This document shows positions 33,985-46,499 of a stretch of 64,000 nucleotides of DNA, in pieces. Position 1 is the first letter of the stretch, and every line of letters begins with the position of its first letter. Where the stretch lies: positions 562,501 to 626,500 of the forward strand of contig PUQB01000082.1 in NCBI GenBank assembly GCA_003024785.1, given 5' to 3'. Below the pieces are notes generated by a model that ran no database searches, was not told the DNA's origin, and saw only the letters and a list, made by a program, of their open reading frames with translations. Made by a program: the position numbers and the translations under genes. Origin of the DNA: Selaginella tamariscina (taxonomy: Eukaryota; Streptophyta; Lycopodiopsida; Selaginellales; Selaginellaceae).

Positions 33985-35428
33985 ATGCAAGCAGCAGCTC
34001 CATTTCCAGTCCAGCAGCAGCAAATGACATCGACCACCAATGTATACGACTTCTTCAAGTACGAAGAGAACAAGCGGCGCTCCATGCTCATGTTCCTCGA
34101 CTTCATGAATGGCACCAGCAATGCTCCTCCAGCAAACCCGACATGGGGACGGACCGACTACATGATGGACCAAGGCAGCTTGACGACTCCCCAAGACACA
34201 GTGAACGAGGACTCGGAGGACAACTCGGTCGACCGAGAGACAGACTGCTCCCAATCTAAGCTCTGCCACAGGGGCCACTGGAGACCTGCCGAGGACGAGA
34301 AACTCAAGGAGCTTGTCCGCATCCACGGGCCTCAGAACTGGAATGTCATCGCTGAGAAGCTAGAGGGAAGATCAGGTACGTTCTCGCTTCCTGACTGCAG
34401 CAAACTCTTCGTATTCTCACTCCTGGATTTCTCTCAGGAAAGAGCTGCAGGCTGAGGTGGTTCAACCAGCTCGATCCCAGGATAAACCGGAAGCCCTTCA
34501 CAGAGGAAGAGGAGGAGCGCCTCCTGGCAGCACACCAGCTACACGGCAACAAGTGGGCGATGATAGCAAGGATCTTCCCTGGGAGAACGGACAATGCAGT
34601 GAAGAACCACTGGCACGTAGTCATGGCCAGGAAGCTCCGGGAGCGATCCAGAATGCAGGGCCGCAAGAAGACTCAGGCCTCGTGGAGAACAAAGCGTCCC
34701 AGCATTGGACAGACAGTAGCACAGTCTCTCACAGCCTGGATTCAGAAATACTCTCTGGTGAACGACGATCGACTCAAACCCGCCTGCAATCCCCCTACCC
34801 ACAAGATAGACAATCTTCCTCCATCTCTCGACCTCAACATTCTTCCCAAGACACAGGAGGACATCGAGTCTGTCCGAAACAACTCAAACTCCACTTCTGC
34901 AAGAGGTACTCTCTATTTCCCGTAGTCCTGTGTGTTTGTATATATACTTCTCTCTGCAGTAACATCTCAGCAACAAACGAGTCTGCTGTTATCCCAAGCC
35001 TGTCCATGGGGGCATCCGACATGCACACAAGATGCACTCGCTGGAAAGATTTACACAGGACCCGCTCCAATGCAACTCTTCCACCTGGACGATATGCCTG
35101 TGAACCGAGGAGTAACCACAACCTGTTCCTCTCAAGCCCAGACACTTCCGGACGCTTTCAGTAGTCTCAGCCACCAGGGAAACTCGGTCTTCAGTGCGCC
35201 CACACCGAAGAAGAACAGTCTAGACGTAAGCAGTTCATGGTTAACAGGTTTACCACTCGACCGGACCAGGAAAAGCCTAAGTTCCTCTTCGGAAGCCCGG
35301 AATGTATACATCCCTTCCCTGTGATAGATTCCACAAATGCAGGAGGATATTGCACTCCTTCCTCAAGCCCAGAGACCGGATCCAGCAACAGGCCATTCAT
35401 AGATTTCCTGGGACTTGGGACTTCATAA
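33985..35428 (+). CDS. R2R3-MYB transcription factor, MYB52/54/56/105/117 type (subgroup 21)
   Basis: Three exons are inferred: 33985-34375, 34438-34905 and 34960-35428. R2 begins [18 protein letters not shown] and R3 ends [20 protein letters not shown], with regularly spaced tryptophans; the first intron splits R2 after GRSG. The [20 protein letters not shown] linker is typical of this subgroup. The C-terminal PFIDFLG motif ([12 protein letters not shown]) ends a frame distinct from the one entering exon 3, so one single-base discontinuity lies near 35160-35245. If it is real, translation would stop at 35324 and lose the motif. Subgroup members act in organ boundary formation, secondary walls and seed or axillary development; the ancestral role is unknown. 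The ATG at 33985 is chosen because no other in-frame ATG precedes it. Confidence 0.9.
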
Positions 35429-35565
35429 AAGTCAACCCACGGGTCAACCCAGTGGATTCAAAAGTCAACGGCTCATTTTGTAAGATATTTGTCAAGTAAA
35501 GAAACTCGAACCTTTTGTTTTTTCGTATTTGTATTCGAATATGGGCCACCTACTACATGGTCTTC

Positions 35566-37824
35566 TCATTTCTTCAAACTTGCCATGTATGTTAAATACA
35601 CAGTCCACACCAGCGAGAATGAATTGCTCACCAACGGCTGCACAAGGTAAGGTGTGTGTGAAAACTATATATGAATATATGTGAAGTTTGACGTTTATAT
35701 TATATATATATAATATAAGCTCCATAGAATATGTAACTCAGTATATTATAAAGACTTGTTCGTTCAGGTAGAACTGTGTGTGCATGTACGCATGTATGTA
35801 TATGGTTAATGGAGATTATATATGTGGGATTTGAGAGCATACTTGCAAGTGCACGGGGATGAAACGAAACGTGATCATGTCGCAAAACGGCCAGTACATA
35901 AGTCCACTTGCTAGTGTGGGGATTAGATCTCGTTTCAACCTCTGCCAAATCTCAGCACCGTCTTCACCTGTGAGCTCACGTACATAAGTATATGTGTGTG
36001 TATGCATGCATACAATATGTGTCTACGTATTCTTTAAGGACTAAATAAGCTATATATGTATCTTGAAATGCACACGTTTGCCATCAACGATCTCTCTCTC
36101 TCTCCCTCCTTCCCTCCCTCCCTCTCCATATACACGTTTGCCATCAACGACCTCTCTCTCCTCTCAACACACACGCACACGCACGCACGCACAACCTATG
36201 GCTATAACGCTATACAGACACAATATGCAACAAATATATGGAACACATAATGACTTTTATGTGCCTACAATACGTATTTATAACACACACACTGTTACCT
36301 TGAGCCAAGGCATTAATCGAGAAAAAACATGCAGTGAATGCAGGTCCATATGTGCATTGGCCCAACACCAACTTTTTCAAAATGCTCCCATGTCCCTCCC
36401 AGGAAGTATTCTATTCAAGAAATTGAACCATAGGTGCAACGTCGGCCCGGACATCAGCAACCCAACTAAAGCCATACGTAGAGTTCGTATATGGTCCCAT
36501 GGTGTATCGTCTCCAGTTTTCATTGCAGTAAGTTTCTGGAACAAATTTACATATTGAGTCGTGATGTTATTTAAGGAGAGTATATCATACACAGGCAAGC
36601 AGCATGCTTACTTTCTTAATGTTAAAACTCTAGTCCATGTTCCCAAATTTTCACCACTGCGAAACAGATGATTATGAGCAAGTTACATAACAGTGCGTAA
36701 CTATATGCATTCCCTCCTTTCAGATAAACTACATTATCATGCATTATTTGGCATATAAAGGGTTGAGTAAAGCAAGCCATATAAAACAACACTATGCATT
36801 TTCTCCTTCAACTAGTTTTTAATATACACAAACCTATATGTGTGTGTGAGTGTGTGCATCGACAGGGAAACGCCATTTATCTATCATAGAATTATATGCA
36901 GATTCATCAAAATCATTGTGTGGTGTGTGTGAGAGAGAGTGATTACTCGTGTCCTAAAACAATATACACACATCCAGAATAATACTAATATTAAAATATA
37001 TATTGTAATATTCAAATTAAGGTTACGTTATCAAATCACTTCATATATCGGAGAAACAATGCATGTTATTATATATAAATCTGCAAATACACACACACAT
37101 GTTATACAACATCACGCGGATATTATGCTTGAAAACATTTACATGCGGAATGCTATACACAGATTTATATGCTTGCGGTAAAAATAATATTAATATGCAA
37201 ACTTGAACGTGATTTCTAGATCGTACATAGGGACAGCGAAAATCTTGTTAATCCATTCACTAATTAGATCACAAAGTATTTGAGAATCATAGTTACTTCA
37301 CATGAAAGAACTATTTCTGTAAAGTTATAAAACCATTACCTGTGAAACAACGTCCGCCGTCGTGTAGATAGTACAAGCCGTGAGCGACTTTGTAACAACA
37401 GGCCTCTTATCCAAATTCCGCAGATACCAACCAATAAACCCGCCATGTTTCACCGCACTCGCACTCCCTGCACCCTTCTTCTCTTGCAATGCACGGCTCC
37501 CCGAAAATCTCCGCAAGAATGTAGCCAATCCAAGTCCAAATCCACTGTTCCTGCCGACTACCCCATGGATCTGATGAACAGAGCACTGATTGAGCACCGA
37601 ATTGAGCCGGTTCTGTGTAGATCGATCAATAGAGTACCGTGGATTCAGAAAATTCTGTGTTGATCGATCAAAAACAGAGGAATTGTGTTTGGATCGAGCG
37701 TCGCAGAGAATCGATTGAGCGCCGCATCGATCTGTGGAGAGAGATTGAATGAAAATGGAAGACTTGAGGATGATGCGCACGAGGAAGAAGAAGTGCGCGC
37801 CTTGCCGAGCGCCCTGGCCAACAT
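35566..37824 (-). CDS. Mpv17/PMP22 family membrane protein
   Basis: Four exons on the minus strand are inferred: 37824-37340, 36535-36299, 35967-35843 and 35637-35566. Family blocks appear in order: GFIGWYLRNLDKRPVVTKSL, YTTADVVSQ, IRTLRMALVGLLMSGPTLHL, WFNFLNRILPG, GQCTYGPAFTACFFSINAL, RDLIPTLASGLMYWP, CDMITFRFIPVHLQ and WTVYLTYMASLKK. The protein has four short membrane segments and forms a channel in the peroxisomal, mitochondrial or plastid inner membrane. The N-terminal extension is Ser/Arg-rich and could be a transit peptide; it changes frame relative to MLARALGKARTSS at 37824, so its exact start is uncertain. A single base is missing at a GGG run near 36382-36385. It converges on the MYB gene. 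Confidence 0.85.
36060..36190. repeat. Short tandem duplication with CT tract (in an Mpv17 intron)
   Basis: CACGTTTGCCATCAACGA followed by CT repeats occurs at about 36072 and again at about 36134, a 62-bp period. CACACGCACGCACGC follows. Confidence 0.7.
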
Positions 37825-38623
37825 CACATAAACCCTAATCCACAAGACCCTAGGTTGAAGCGGCGCCAAGAAAAAAACCGTAAGCTTTTTCAAATGAATA
37901 GCATATGCTATATACATCACAGAGAATATGCTTATGAAGTTTGTAAGATTTTAAGAACAAATGATTAAATGCGATATAATAAATTTGAGCGTATGAATAT
38001 TATTAGTAAAGTTTAACAAAATAACTTAATGATGAAATAAAATAAAATTGAAAATTAATTAAGGATTGACAAAGTTAATATTTATCACAATTTAGTATAA
38101 TTAATTAAAATCATAAGATTTGAATTACTTTACAAATACACAAAAAAATATATAAATAATGTTTCTTATATTCATATATTCATAAATATAAAATTTTCAT
38201 ATAATATATTATTTACATATAATAAAATGAAACATAATATGTTAAAAAAGTGTAAAATGGATAAAACACATACACACACACACTCATGTTATAAAAACAT
38301 ATTCAAATGAAAATATAAAAATGTATATATTATATAAATTGTATATACATCGATTTATAAAATTTATATAAATATGTTGATTAAACTATTATAATTACCA
38401 GATATATTTTGATTAAAATAAAAAATAATAATCACAAATTGAACAACGTGACAGTTTGTATGTATATTAATTAAAATTAAGTTCTAGATATAAGTTTACT
38501 CGATTAAGTAGATTATTAACGATTATAGATAACATTAAAGAAAGAAATGCATACAAGGGTGATATTTTAAAGGTGTAGGGTTTCTCTAAAGAAAAAAAAC
38601 ATCCAAAATTTTCTTTATCTGCT
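37825..38623. other. AT-rich intergenic DNA
   Basis: About 80% A+T from 37920 to 38560, with no ORF or RNA feature recognised. Confidence 0.5.
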
Positions 38624-40224
38624 TTACTGGGTATCGTCGTCTTCCCCATTTGGTTCCGCACCTTCCTCCGTCTTCTTGCCTGTAATACATACACAATGAG
38701 CGTGGAATATGCATAGGCGTGTATACATTCACGTATAGAAAGTGTAGATACACACTAAGAAGATACAGGATGTAGTACGGTATAAACATCATAATATATT
38801 TCAATAAACAAGTTATGTGTAAACAAAAATTTGCTCATAAACACAAACATATAATATGTGTACAATACATATACGAATATCCAAATGAAATAGTTATAAC
38901 TACATGATTGAACGTATAAGCTAACTCAGTTTTATTTAGAACAACATACGCATTAAAACCATGCACAGAAAACTGAATGATATATTAACTGTTATCTATA
39001 TATACGATGACATTTATGTGTATTATATATATTACCTTTCTTTTTCTTGCCACCGCCTTTCTTCTTAGACTTGGTACCCAAAGCCAACCATTTTAATCTC
39101 CGGATCGTCTATGGTTTTGGTTGGTTTAAGCTCCTGAACTGGATGGCCGTTATTCTATCCGATCCATTGGGCATCAGCAAAACCGTGAACTTAATGTGTG
39201 CAACCAAATCACCTATATAAGTTGTATGAGAAGATTGTGTACTAAACGTGTGTGCAAAATACTATCATAGTACAGTATAGAATACATATATTAAGATCAG
39301 AAAACATATATTACCTGGTTTCTCATGCAGAACAGGATACGACTGCAGCAGTTCGTGGTTGACGCATTCAACGAGTCCCAGACGAGCACGCTTTTCCTCC
39401 AACTCCCTGGCATACAATAATAAAAATGTATTAGCTTTTTGAAAATGTTTTTTGGATCAACAGAGAACGCTATATGCATAGAGAGCACAAATCTCTCTCT
39501 CTCCATGTAGACTACTACCTAGCAGTGAAGGGCATAAGTGGGAACTTCTGGTTTATCTCGCTAAAAGATAAACCTCGATGCTTTCATTCTCAGATGGTAG
39601 TTCTTGTCAACTGCCCTCTTGTAAACTGTAGTTTGCTTCTCGTCCAGTAGTTTAGGCTGTCACACCAGGTTAGCCACGCAACGCACACATGGTTTAGTTT
39701 TGTCTTTCAAAACCTTACCTTGCCTTCACCGGTGCTAGTCACAATGTCAATTGCATACACCTCATTCTCTTCAAACTCGGATTCATCCACACGAGTCTCC
39801 GGATTGGAAACACTGAGTAACCTTGTTTCCATCAATGACAAATGCTTCATTTGGTGGCTCAACACACCTCGGCTACTTTTGCAATCGTATGCAGCTGCTA
39901 CCTTCTGTATTGCATCCGTCACATCCTTGGTCTGCAAACACAAATAACAACACAATGTAATTAATATAAACATTTTGAATATTATAGCAACATAGTTTAA
40001 TAAGTATACATATATACAAATAATCCCATTATACCTTCTTTCCTGGTCTGACGAGTCTAGTGCTACTTCTGCAGCAGTGTTTGTAGCGGCTAGAACATCT
40101 CTGCTGCCCTCCCTGTTACGGCCATCCTGGAGAACGTGAGTATGTGCACTACTGCCACAAAACCATCGATATGGCATCCCAGGGTCACTGCAACACAACA
40201 CAACAACACACACACACACAACAT

Positions 40225-40262
<38 letters not shown>

Positions 40263-40747
40263 GTATACATAAATTTAACAAAATATGCTCACATTTTCAC
40301 AATATCGTTTGGAGACAGGGCAGTTTCATCACCAGCCAGAGGTGAAAAGTGACAAACCGTATTGTTCAAAGACACGCATGTGGGGAACGCAATACCCTTG
40401 TCAATCTTCTTCTTTGCGTTCTTGTACACGCTAGCTGTTTGCCTGCAAAGAGAAAACATTAATGTATGGTATGTGTATATGTGTGTTTATTAAGGAAGAA
40501 AAACTCACGTCTTGATAAAGGAGTCGCCTGTCTCACAGAGATTAACCACCTTCACTCCTGGTTTGCATTCGGCCATCACCGCATTCAACGCCTCTATTTC
40601 ACACAATCAACAAGCGTTAGATTCTCCTCTAAAATGCAACAAACTGGGCTTACTGTTGACGATTTCGGCAGCAAGCTTGTACTTGGTAACGACGTCTGGA
40701 TTCGACAAATCGAGCTCCTTTTCATCCGTTCTCTCCTCATCCGACAT
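38624..40747 (-). CDS. EBP1: EBP1/PA2G4-like protein (ErbB3-binding protein 1 homologue)
   Basis: Nine minus-strand exons are inferred: 40747-40654, 40593-40509, 40442-40293, 40187-40035, 39931-39719, 39656-39519, 39406-39315, 39212-39036 and 38679-38624. They read [106 protein letters not shown] and a Lys-rich tail with [12 protein letters not shown] ending EDDDTQ. The fold is methionine-aminopeptidase-like (pita bread) but non-catalytic. Plant EBP1 promotes growth, ribosome biogenesis and cell division. Several single-base discontinuities occur (near 40180, 40155, 40050, 39848, 39557, 39158 and 39095), each restoring the family sequence on the other side and several lying at short homopolymers. 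I regard them as sequence errors. Confidence 0.9.
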
Positions 40748-41435
40748 TGCAAAAATACGACTTCCTAGCGCTTTCCGAATACACCCTAAAAAACAAGAAA
40801 CGATCAGAATCAACCCTGGACGATCTAGCAGCTGTCGACCACCTCAGAACCGCTAAAACCTAGCGCCTTATAATCTCCTTAAAGAATCGTATGTAACGCT
40901 TCTCGGAATGCGAAAATTTGTCTAAAATCTATCTAGCGCACATCAAACAATTGAATCAATCTGAACCTAGACCTTCAGAATTAATCTAAATAGTCTAGAG
41001 CGCCTTTAGAATCAATCCTAGAGTTACCTGGAGCAGAAAATGGCCGCAGTTCACCAAAGGCGCTACTTTCACTGAGTGTGGCGGCTGCGCTTAGGGTAAA
41101 TCAATAATCCAATTAGCCACAGTCACCAGATATAAGCCACGTGGCCCACGCATCCGACGGCTATGGAAGCTCTTGACATGTATTATCCACGCATTTATCG
41201 TTTCCCGCATTGTCAAAAAGGTTTTCCACCAACTTTCATAGAATATCTTTTTACGATATCTTATGAATTAATAATGTTATTTAATAATAATAAAAAATAG
41301 TAAATCGTTTCCTTCCCATAGTTTGGGGAAAATTAAAATCAAATCATCTTACTAAGTGTTATTTTTTTTCACGATTTTTTTCTCTATCCTGTCTCTCTAC
41401 CAAAACATCTGTCCCGCAGATTTTCAGTTCTTCAC

Positions 41436-41480
41436 TCACGGCTGGATCATAAACAACGGCTGCAAACATAATACAATCAA

Positions 41481-41514
<34 letters not shown>

Positions 41515-42662
41515 ATATATTGATTGTATAAAGACGTGTATGTGTGTGCACAATTTAAAAAACTTACTGCATCTGCAGAAATTGGCTTGCCATCCTCAGC
41601 AAGGATTTTCACAACAGTACCATCTTGATCACACTGTATTGAAACACCCATAGGGAATATCTATATGTATTATATATATAACTTTTAACTATACCTCAAT
41701 TTCATTCATCAGTTTCATTGCCTCGATAATGCATATAACTTGGCCCTTCTTAACCCTGTCACCTTCCTAACAAACCAAATACAATATTACATGAGATCTA
41801 TATACCATAAAATAGAGTTAATAAATTAATAATACCTTCACAAATGCAGGCTCTCCTGGTCCTGGTGCACGGTAAAAGGTTCCTGCCATTGGTGATACCA
41901 TGCTCGGATACACAGGCTCAGACTCTTCTTAATAAGATCTTCCTGCGGTGGTGACGGAACCGGAACCGGAACCGGATCAGATGACGGTGTCGGATCAGGA
42001 TAAGGTCTATAAGACAATCCAGGTGCAGGAGGTGCATATGCAGGTGTAGGAGGTGGTGCCAAAGCCTCTGCCTTTCTTATCACAATCTCATACTCTTTGT
42101 GCTTCAACTCAAGCTCCACAATATCTTTAGAATCAACCAACCTAAAAGAAAAAGAAATTTATATTTATATATATTTTTTATATACTTACTTCACCAGGTT
42201 TGAGATATCCGAAATCAACTTTGACGCCTCGGATAGAGAAGCTGCCGGTGCTGGTACTTCTTTCACAACCTTCTTGTCCTCGGAAGGAACTTGAGGAGAT
42301 GTGGCACCATCTATCACCTAAACATAATCTAATTATTGACTAATCACATTCTTAATTACATAATGTGCAGGTGTGGATCCAACATAGGATACGTATAGAC
42401 AACATATTTTATTACTTAGTGAAGAAATTGCATGCCTTTTTCTGATATAATCAGAACATGTAACATGCAATGCAAGAATACTGACCATATCTGCGACTGC
42501 AAAGCTCCTGAGGAGTTTCTTGTGCAGATCTGTGGATCTGTTGAAGATTCTAAGACGAGCGCCATGGAAAGAAGATGTTCTCACAGATGGAACCGAGGAT
42601 GACTCATCGCGATTGATAGCTGCAAAAGGAGGAGATGCAACAAGCCGAGAGGAAGTCGCCAT
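41436..42662 (-). CDS. BCCP: Biotin carboxyl carrier protein of plastid acetyl-CoA carboxylase
   Basis: Six exons on the minus strand are inferred: 42662-42486, 42317-42190, 42141-41836, 41766-41695, 41633-41568 and 41459-41436. The N-terminal ~59 residues are Ser/Arg-rich and fit a chloroplast transit peptide. VKLVDSKDIVELELKHKEYE is the conserved pre-domain helix. A Pro/Ala-rich swinging arm follows. The biotinyl domain has MVSPMAGTFYRAPGPGEPAF, EAMKLMNEIE with the biotinylated lysine, and CDQDGTVVKILAEDGKPISADA. It carries the carboxyl group for malonyl-CoA synthesis in fatty-acid formation. One frame discontinuity lies near 41930 between the arm and the domain, probably a base error. Intron 5 contains a CT/TA microsatellite. 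Confidence 0.92.
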
Positions 42663-43107
42663 AGCCAGAGCTTACAAAGAAGGGGACACTAAACCCTGCT
42701 TGCCTTTTCCGCTCAGGCACTGAAAAGACCTATGAAGGTAATGTTGCTGTTGGACATACCGATGATCTCTTTACAAAGTATTTTAGCGGAGCAGATTTCA
42801 TGTTCCGACTCGCCACATGGTCGGACAGGGTTCCTCACGGAATAAAATTATTTAATCTTTATTTAGAGATTAACTGTGCTGGTTCGATCCCTGACCTGTT
42901 AAATAACAGACAGTCCCATTATAAACTCTGCTAATCGTTAGATTAAATTTCTTTAACATAATCACTTCAGTGAAGAAGAAAAGAAAAATCTTTGCATTAT
43001 ATATATTTTTTATACATAAACTTTCCAAGTGTTATACACGGCGGAGCTGCTACAAAAATCCATGGCCTACACACACACACATGCACACATCCACAGTACA
43101 TGAGAAC

Positions 43108-43904
43108 TTATCCGAATGGCCTCCAATCTGTATCCTGTGGTACACTTGGTGGTGGGGCAACTATCTTAGATGTGGATCCTTGACTTACTTTAGTCGCCTG
43201 TGTTATATAATTTAGTCCCACACACACACACGCACGCACACACACAAGATAGAGACGTGAAACCTGGTTCTGTATTGTTTTTATATGTCTATATACCTGA
43301 TATATGGCCGAACTTAACTAAAACGTATATATGCATTATATATATGCAATACTTACTTGCAGTGGAGTGGGAGGAACCGAAGGAGGCGGCAAATCTTTGG
43401 GGCAAAACAATCTCTTCTCGTATTTACCTCTAATCCATTTCTCAACTTCATAATCTGAACTCTCTGCATCCGGTCTGCGTATCCCCTCGGGCAAATCCTC
43501 TGACAAGTTCAACATATATTATAATTATATGTGGGTGTACGTGTGTGTTACACTCATATAACACTCACGCTCCCAATATGCAGATGCGACTGCATTCCCA
43601 ATAAACCTCATCCGATTGACATCTTCAGAACTCCATTTGTCCAATCCGACGCATTTCGTACGAGTAATGTGTGCACCAACCGCACGGTGAATCCCATAAC
43701 ACCGATTACACAGGAAAATAGCCAATGTGATGGATGCAAATCGCGGTTTAGGTGATCCGCAGTCTGCACACACCTGATTCGCCGGTTCCGCCATGACCGC
43801 CTTCAGCTCCACATCAATTCGCCGCGCTTCCTTCTATACACACAATCACACACGAACACAAATTCACACGAACACATACACACCTCCGCATTCTTGTTCC
43901 CCAT
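43108..43904 (-). CDS. Small ArfGAP (SMAP/AGD5-15-like)
   Basis: Four exons (43904-43884, 43833-43569, 43499-43357, 43197-43108) give an uninterrupted 172-residue frame. After MGNKNAE the ArfGAP zinc finger has CADCGSPKPRFASITLAIF, then CNRC, and the arginine finger in GIHRAVGAHI, followed by LDKWSSEDVNRMRFIGN. The sequence ends with a YEVEKWIRGKYEKRLF helix and a short Pro-rich tail. It stimulates GTP hydrolysis by Arf in vesicle budding. Plant AGD5/AGD15 are longer, so this is a short member with little beyond the GAP domain. It starts 168 bp from the divergent RBP45/47 gene. Confidence 0.9.
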
Positions 43905-44071
43905 TTGAAGAGCCCTAAAATCCCGTGCCCTGTTTCTAGGGTTCTTAATTAGGGTTCTTGGTGTTTAGCCCCTGGATCGCCGCCACGTGGCGTTTTCGCA
44001 ATCCCGGCCGTGAAGTTTGTAGGCCATGGCGGATTGAAGGTTAGGGTTTATCCCAGGGTAAGAGGAGAGGG
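43905..44071. promoter_or_regulatory. Bidirectional promoter between ArfGAP and RBP45/47 genes
   Basis: Only 167 bp separate two divergent ATGs. The interval is relatively GC-rich and contains TAGGGTTCTTAATTAGGG and TTAGGGTTTAT, telo-box-like AAACCCTA motifs on the opposite strand. Such motifs are common in promoters of plant translation and RNA-processing genes. No TATA box was seen. Confidence 0.5.
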
Positions 44072-46306
44072 ATGCAGGCGCCGCAGCAATGGACGCCGTC
44101 TCACGGTGCGGCGACAGGAGCTCCTTCGGCGCCAACGAGTCTGCCTTCCGATGATGTACGCAGCCTCTGGATTGGTGATCTGCTTCACTGGATGGACGAG
44201 AATTACCTCCGAGCTTGCTTTGCGCCGTCAATGGCGGTAAGCCATTGCCAAAATCCTCAGTTTTAGTTTTACATCGATCTTTTCACTGTAGACTGTTAGT
44301 TTGAGTGAAAAAAATGGCATTACTATCTTCTTCTCAGTGATTTAGTCCAATGCTGCATGTAGAAGTTTGAATTTGATAAAAGACGCTTTTGGCAAAAAGT
44401 TTAGACAGGGCTATTTTATAACTAGGGTAATTCGTATACTTACTAGTGACCAGTAATGTACATTCACATTATAAACAAATGGGTTGATGCTTACAGGTTC
44501 TGTCAACGAAGGTTATAAAAAACAAACAAACAGGACACTCAGAAGGATATGGATTCATCGAATTTGAGTCTCATGGAGTTGCAGAGAGGGCACTTCAGAA
44601 CTTCCACGGAACCCCAATGCCGAAGACGGATCAGCCTTTTCTCTTAATTGGGCATGTTTCGGAATGGGTGACAAACGAGATAACGGTATACATACAGACG
44701 CGTATGCACATGCATATGTGCTGATTGTGGTTGTCTGCAGACCATTCGATATTCGTAGGAGACCTTGCCGGAGATGTGACTGATGCTAAGCTACTGGAGA
44801 CATTTAAGAGCCGGTAAGTTGTGAAGGGATAATGTACTCAAGTTTAAGGGTTTTTGGTGGTTCAGATATCCGTCAGTGAAGAGTGCGAAGGTGGTCACGG
44901 ATTCGAATACAGGACGGTCAAAAGGCTATGGTTTTGTACGGTTTGGAGAAGACTCGGAGCGACAACAGGTATACAGATACATGTAGATATATGTCATCTT
45001 ATTCTTACATTACAAATTACAGGCGATGACTGAGATGAACGGTGTTTACTGCTCCAGTCGGCCTATGAGGATAAGTACAGCTACACCGAAGAGGCCACCT
45101 CCATCTGCTCCAGTTATGCCCAAAGGTATGTTCTCTTTTCTCGTTTTGCTTGCGGGTATCCGGTATTACCCATCGTAATTTATAAACATAATGCATGTAA
45201 AATTTCATTCCTGCTCCATGCGTGCTTTACACACGCACATACACATTATTCTCAATGCCATGGGATCCTCTATTCTGCTTACGTCTTGTGGAACGTACAG
45301 CAACACATCACATACAGCTTGTATGTAGTATATTCAATTGAGGTTAATACTGTAACTAAGTAGTGCTCTATTAATTTATTAAACCGAGAGCCTGGCAGGA
45401 AGGATCTACTCAAAGGAACCTCAGAAGATGAACTTTGAGCAGAGAATTCTACTCATTTGCGAACCTTTTCTGAGACTTTTGAGCACAACCACAAACAACC
45501 TCCCGACCTGGTTTGTGGAGTTTTGTTTGCATCTCTGCATTTTATATGTTTTGTGTCTGATATATACAGGTCTATGTATTTATGCGTATTAATATTTTCT
45601 TTTCTTCAGTTGCAGTGCCATTTCCAGCATACACTTCCATTTCCGTCTCCAGTCATTGACGATACTTCCCTAACACAACTGTGAGTGCTCTTTGTGATGT
45701 GTGTCAGTTTTGACACACAGACAGTTCTAATTGTATTGGTTGTAGATTTTTGTAGGTGGTTTAGACCAGAATGCCTCAGATGAAGACCTCAGGAAGGTCT
45801 TCTCGAAGTTTGGGGAGATCACATACACAAAGATCCCTCCTGGTAGAGGTTGCGGCTTTGTACAGTTTACAACGAGGTAATATATGTGTTGCTTCGGCGT
45901 GTCGATATATACTTGTGTTTCTAATGGCAGATCGAGTGCTGAGGAAGCGTTACAAAGGTTGCAAGGTTCTGTTATCGGCCAGCAAACAGTTCGGTTATCT
46001 GGGGAAGGACGCCGTCTAGCAAACAGGTACTTTAATTAGAAACTCGAGTCAGTTTTATTTGTATATATGCACCATCGTGTGTACATGTGTATCTGCACGA
46101 TGGAGATATTAATATATGTTGTTTGGCAGAGGTTGATAGCTGCACCAGGGGACCATGGTGCCAACCCCAGTTTGACCTGCACAATGGAATGGGTACTATG
46201 CGGGATACGGGGGATTTGATGGGTATGGTTACGTGTTCCCCATGATCCCTCATTTGCATATGCAGGATACCAGGGGCATGGTACTTACCCCCAGCAGGTG
46301 AATTAG
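44072..46306 (+). CDS. RBP45/47-type RNA-binding protein with three RRMs
   Basis: Inferred exons are 44072-44236, 44497-44685, 44741-44813, 44866-44968, 45023-45125, a poorly defined one near 45610-45681, 45746-45876, 45931-46026 and a last one ending at 46306. RRM1 has SLWIGDLLHWMDENYL and GYGFIEFESHGVAERAL. RRM2 has IFVGDLAGDVTDAKL and KGYGFVRFGEDSERQQAM. RRM3 has IFVGGLDQNASDEDLRKVF and GRGCGFVQFTTRSSAEEAL, followed by a WGRTPSSKQ-like end and a Gly/Tyr/Gln-rich tail. Plant RBP45/47 proteins bind poly(U)/poly(A) RNA and mark stress granules. Single-base breaks near 44640, 45660, 45999 and 46190 look like consensus errors. Confidence 0.9.
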
Positions 46307-46499
46307 ACGAAGAATGTGTTATGTATTTCACTGTTAAATCTTAAGGAATTGGAAAAGCTAATATACTCTCTCTCACACACACACCGGCCCAGTTTTGAAT
46401 TGCATATGTTTATTAACATATTTTATAATGTTTAAAATATAATGAATTATATTAAATAAAAATATTATTGATTAGCATTTTTTATTTGAAAATTTAAGC

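Noticed and set aside
42880-42900. tRNA-like B box (GGTTCGATCCC)
   Set aside because: The flanking T-stem does not pair, and no A box lies at the right distance.
44010-44266. Alternative and opposite-strand ORFs over the first RBP45/47 exon
   Set aside because: The frame at 44072 gives the family N-terminus and the RRM1 start SLWIGDLL; the others are shadows.
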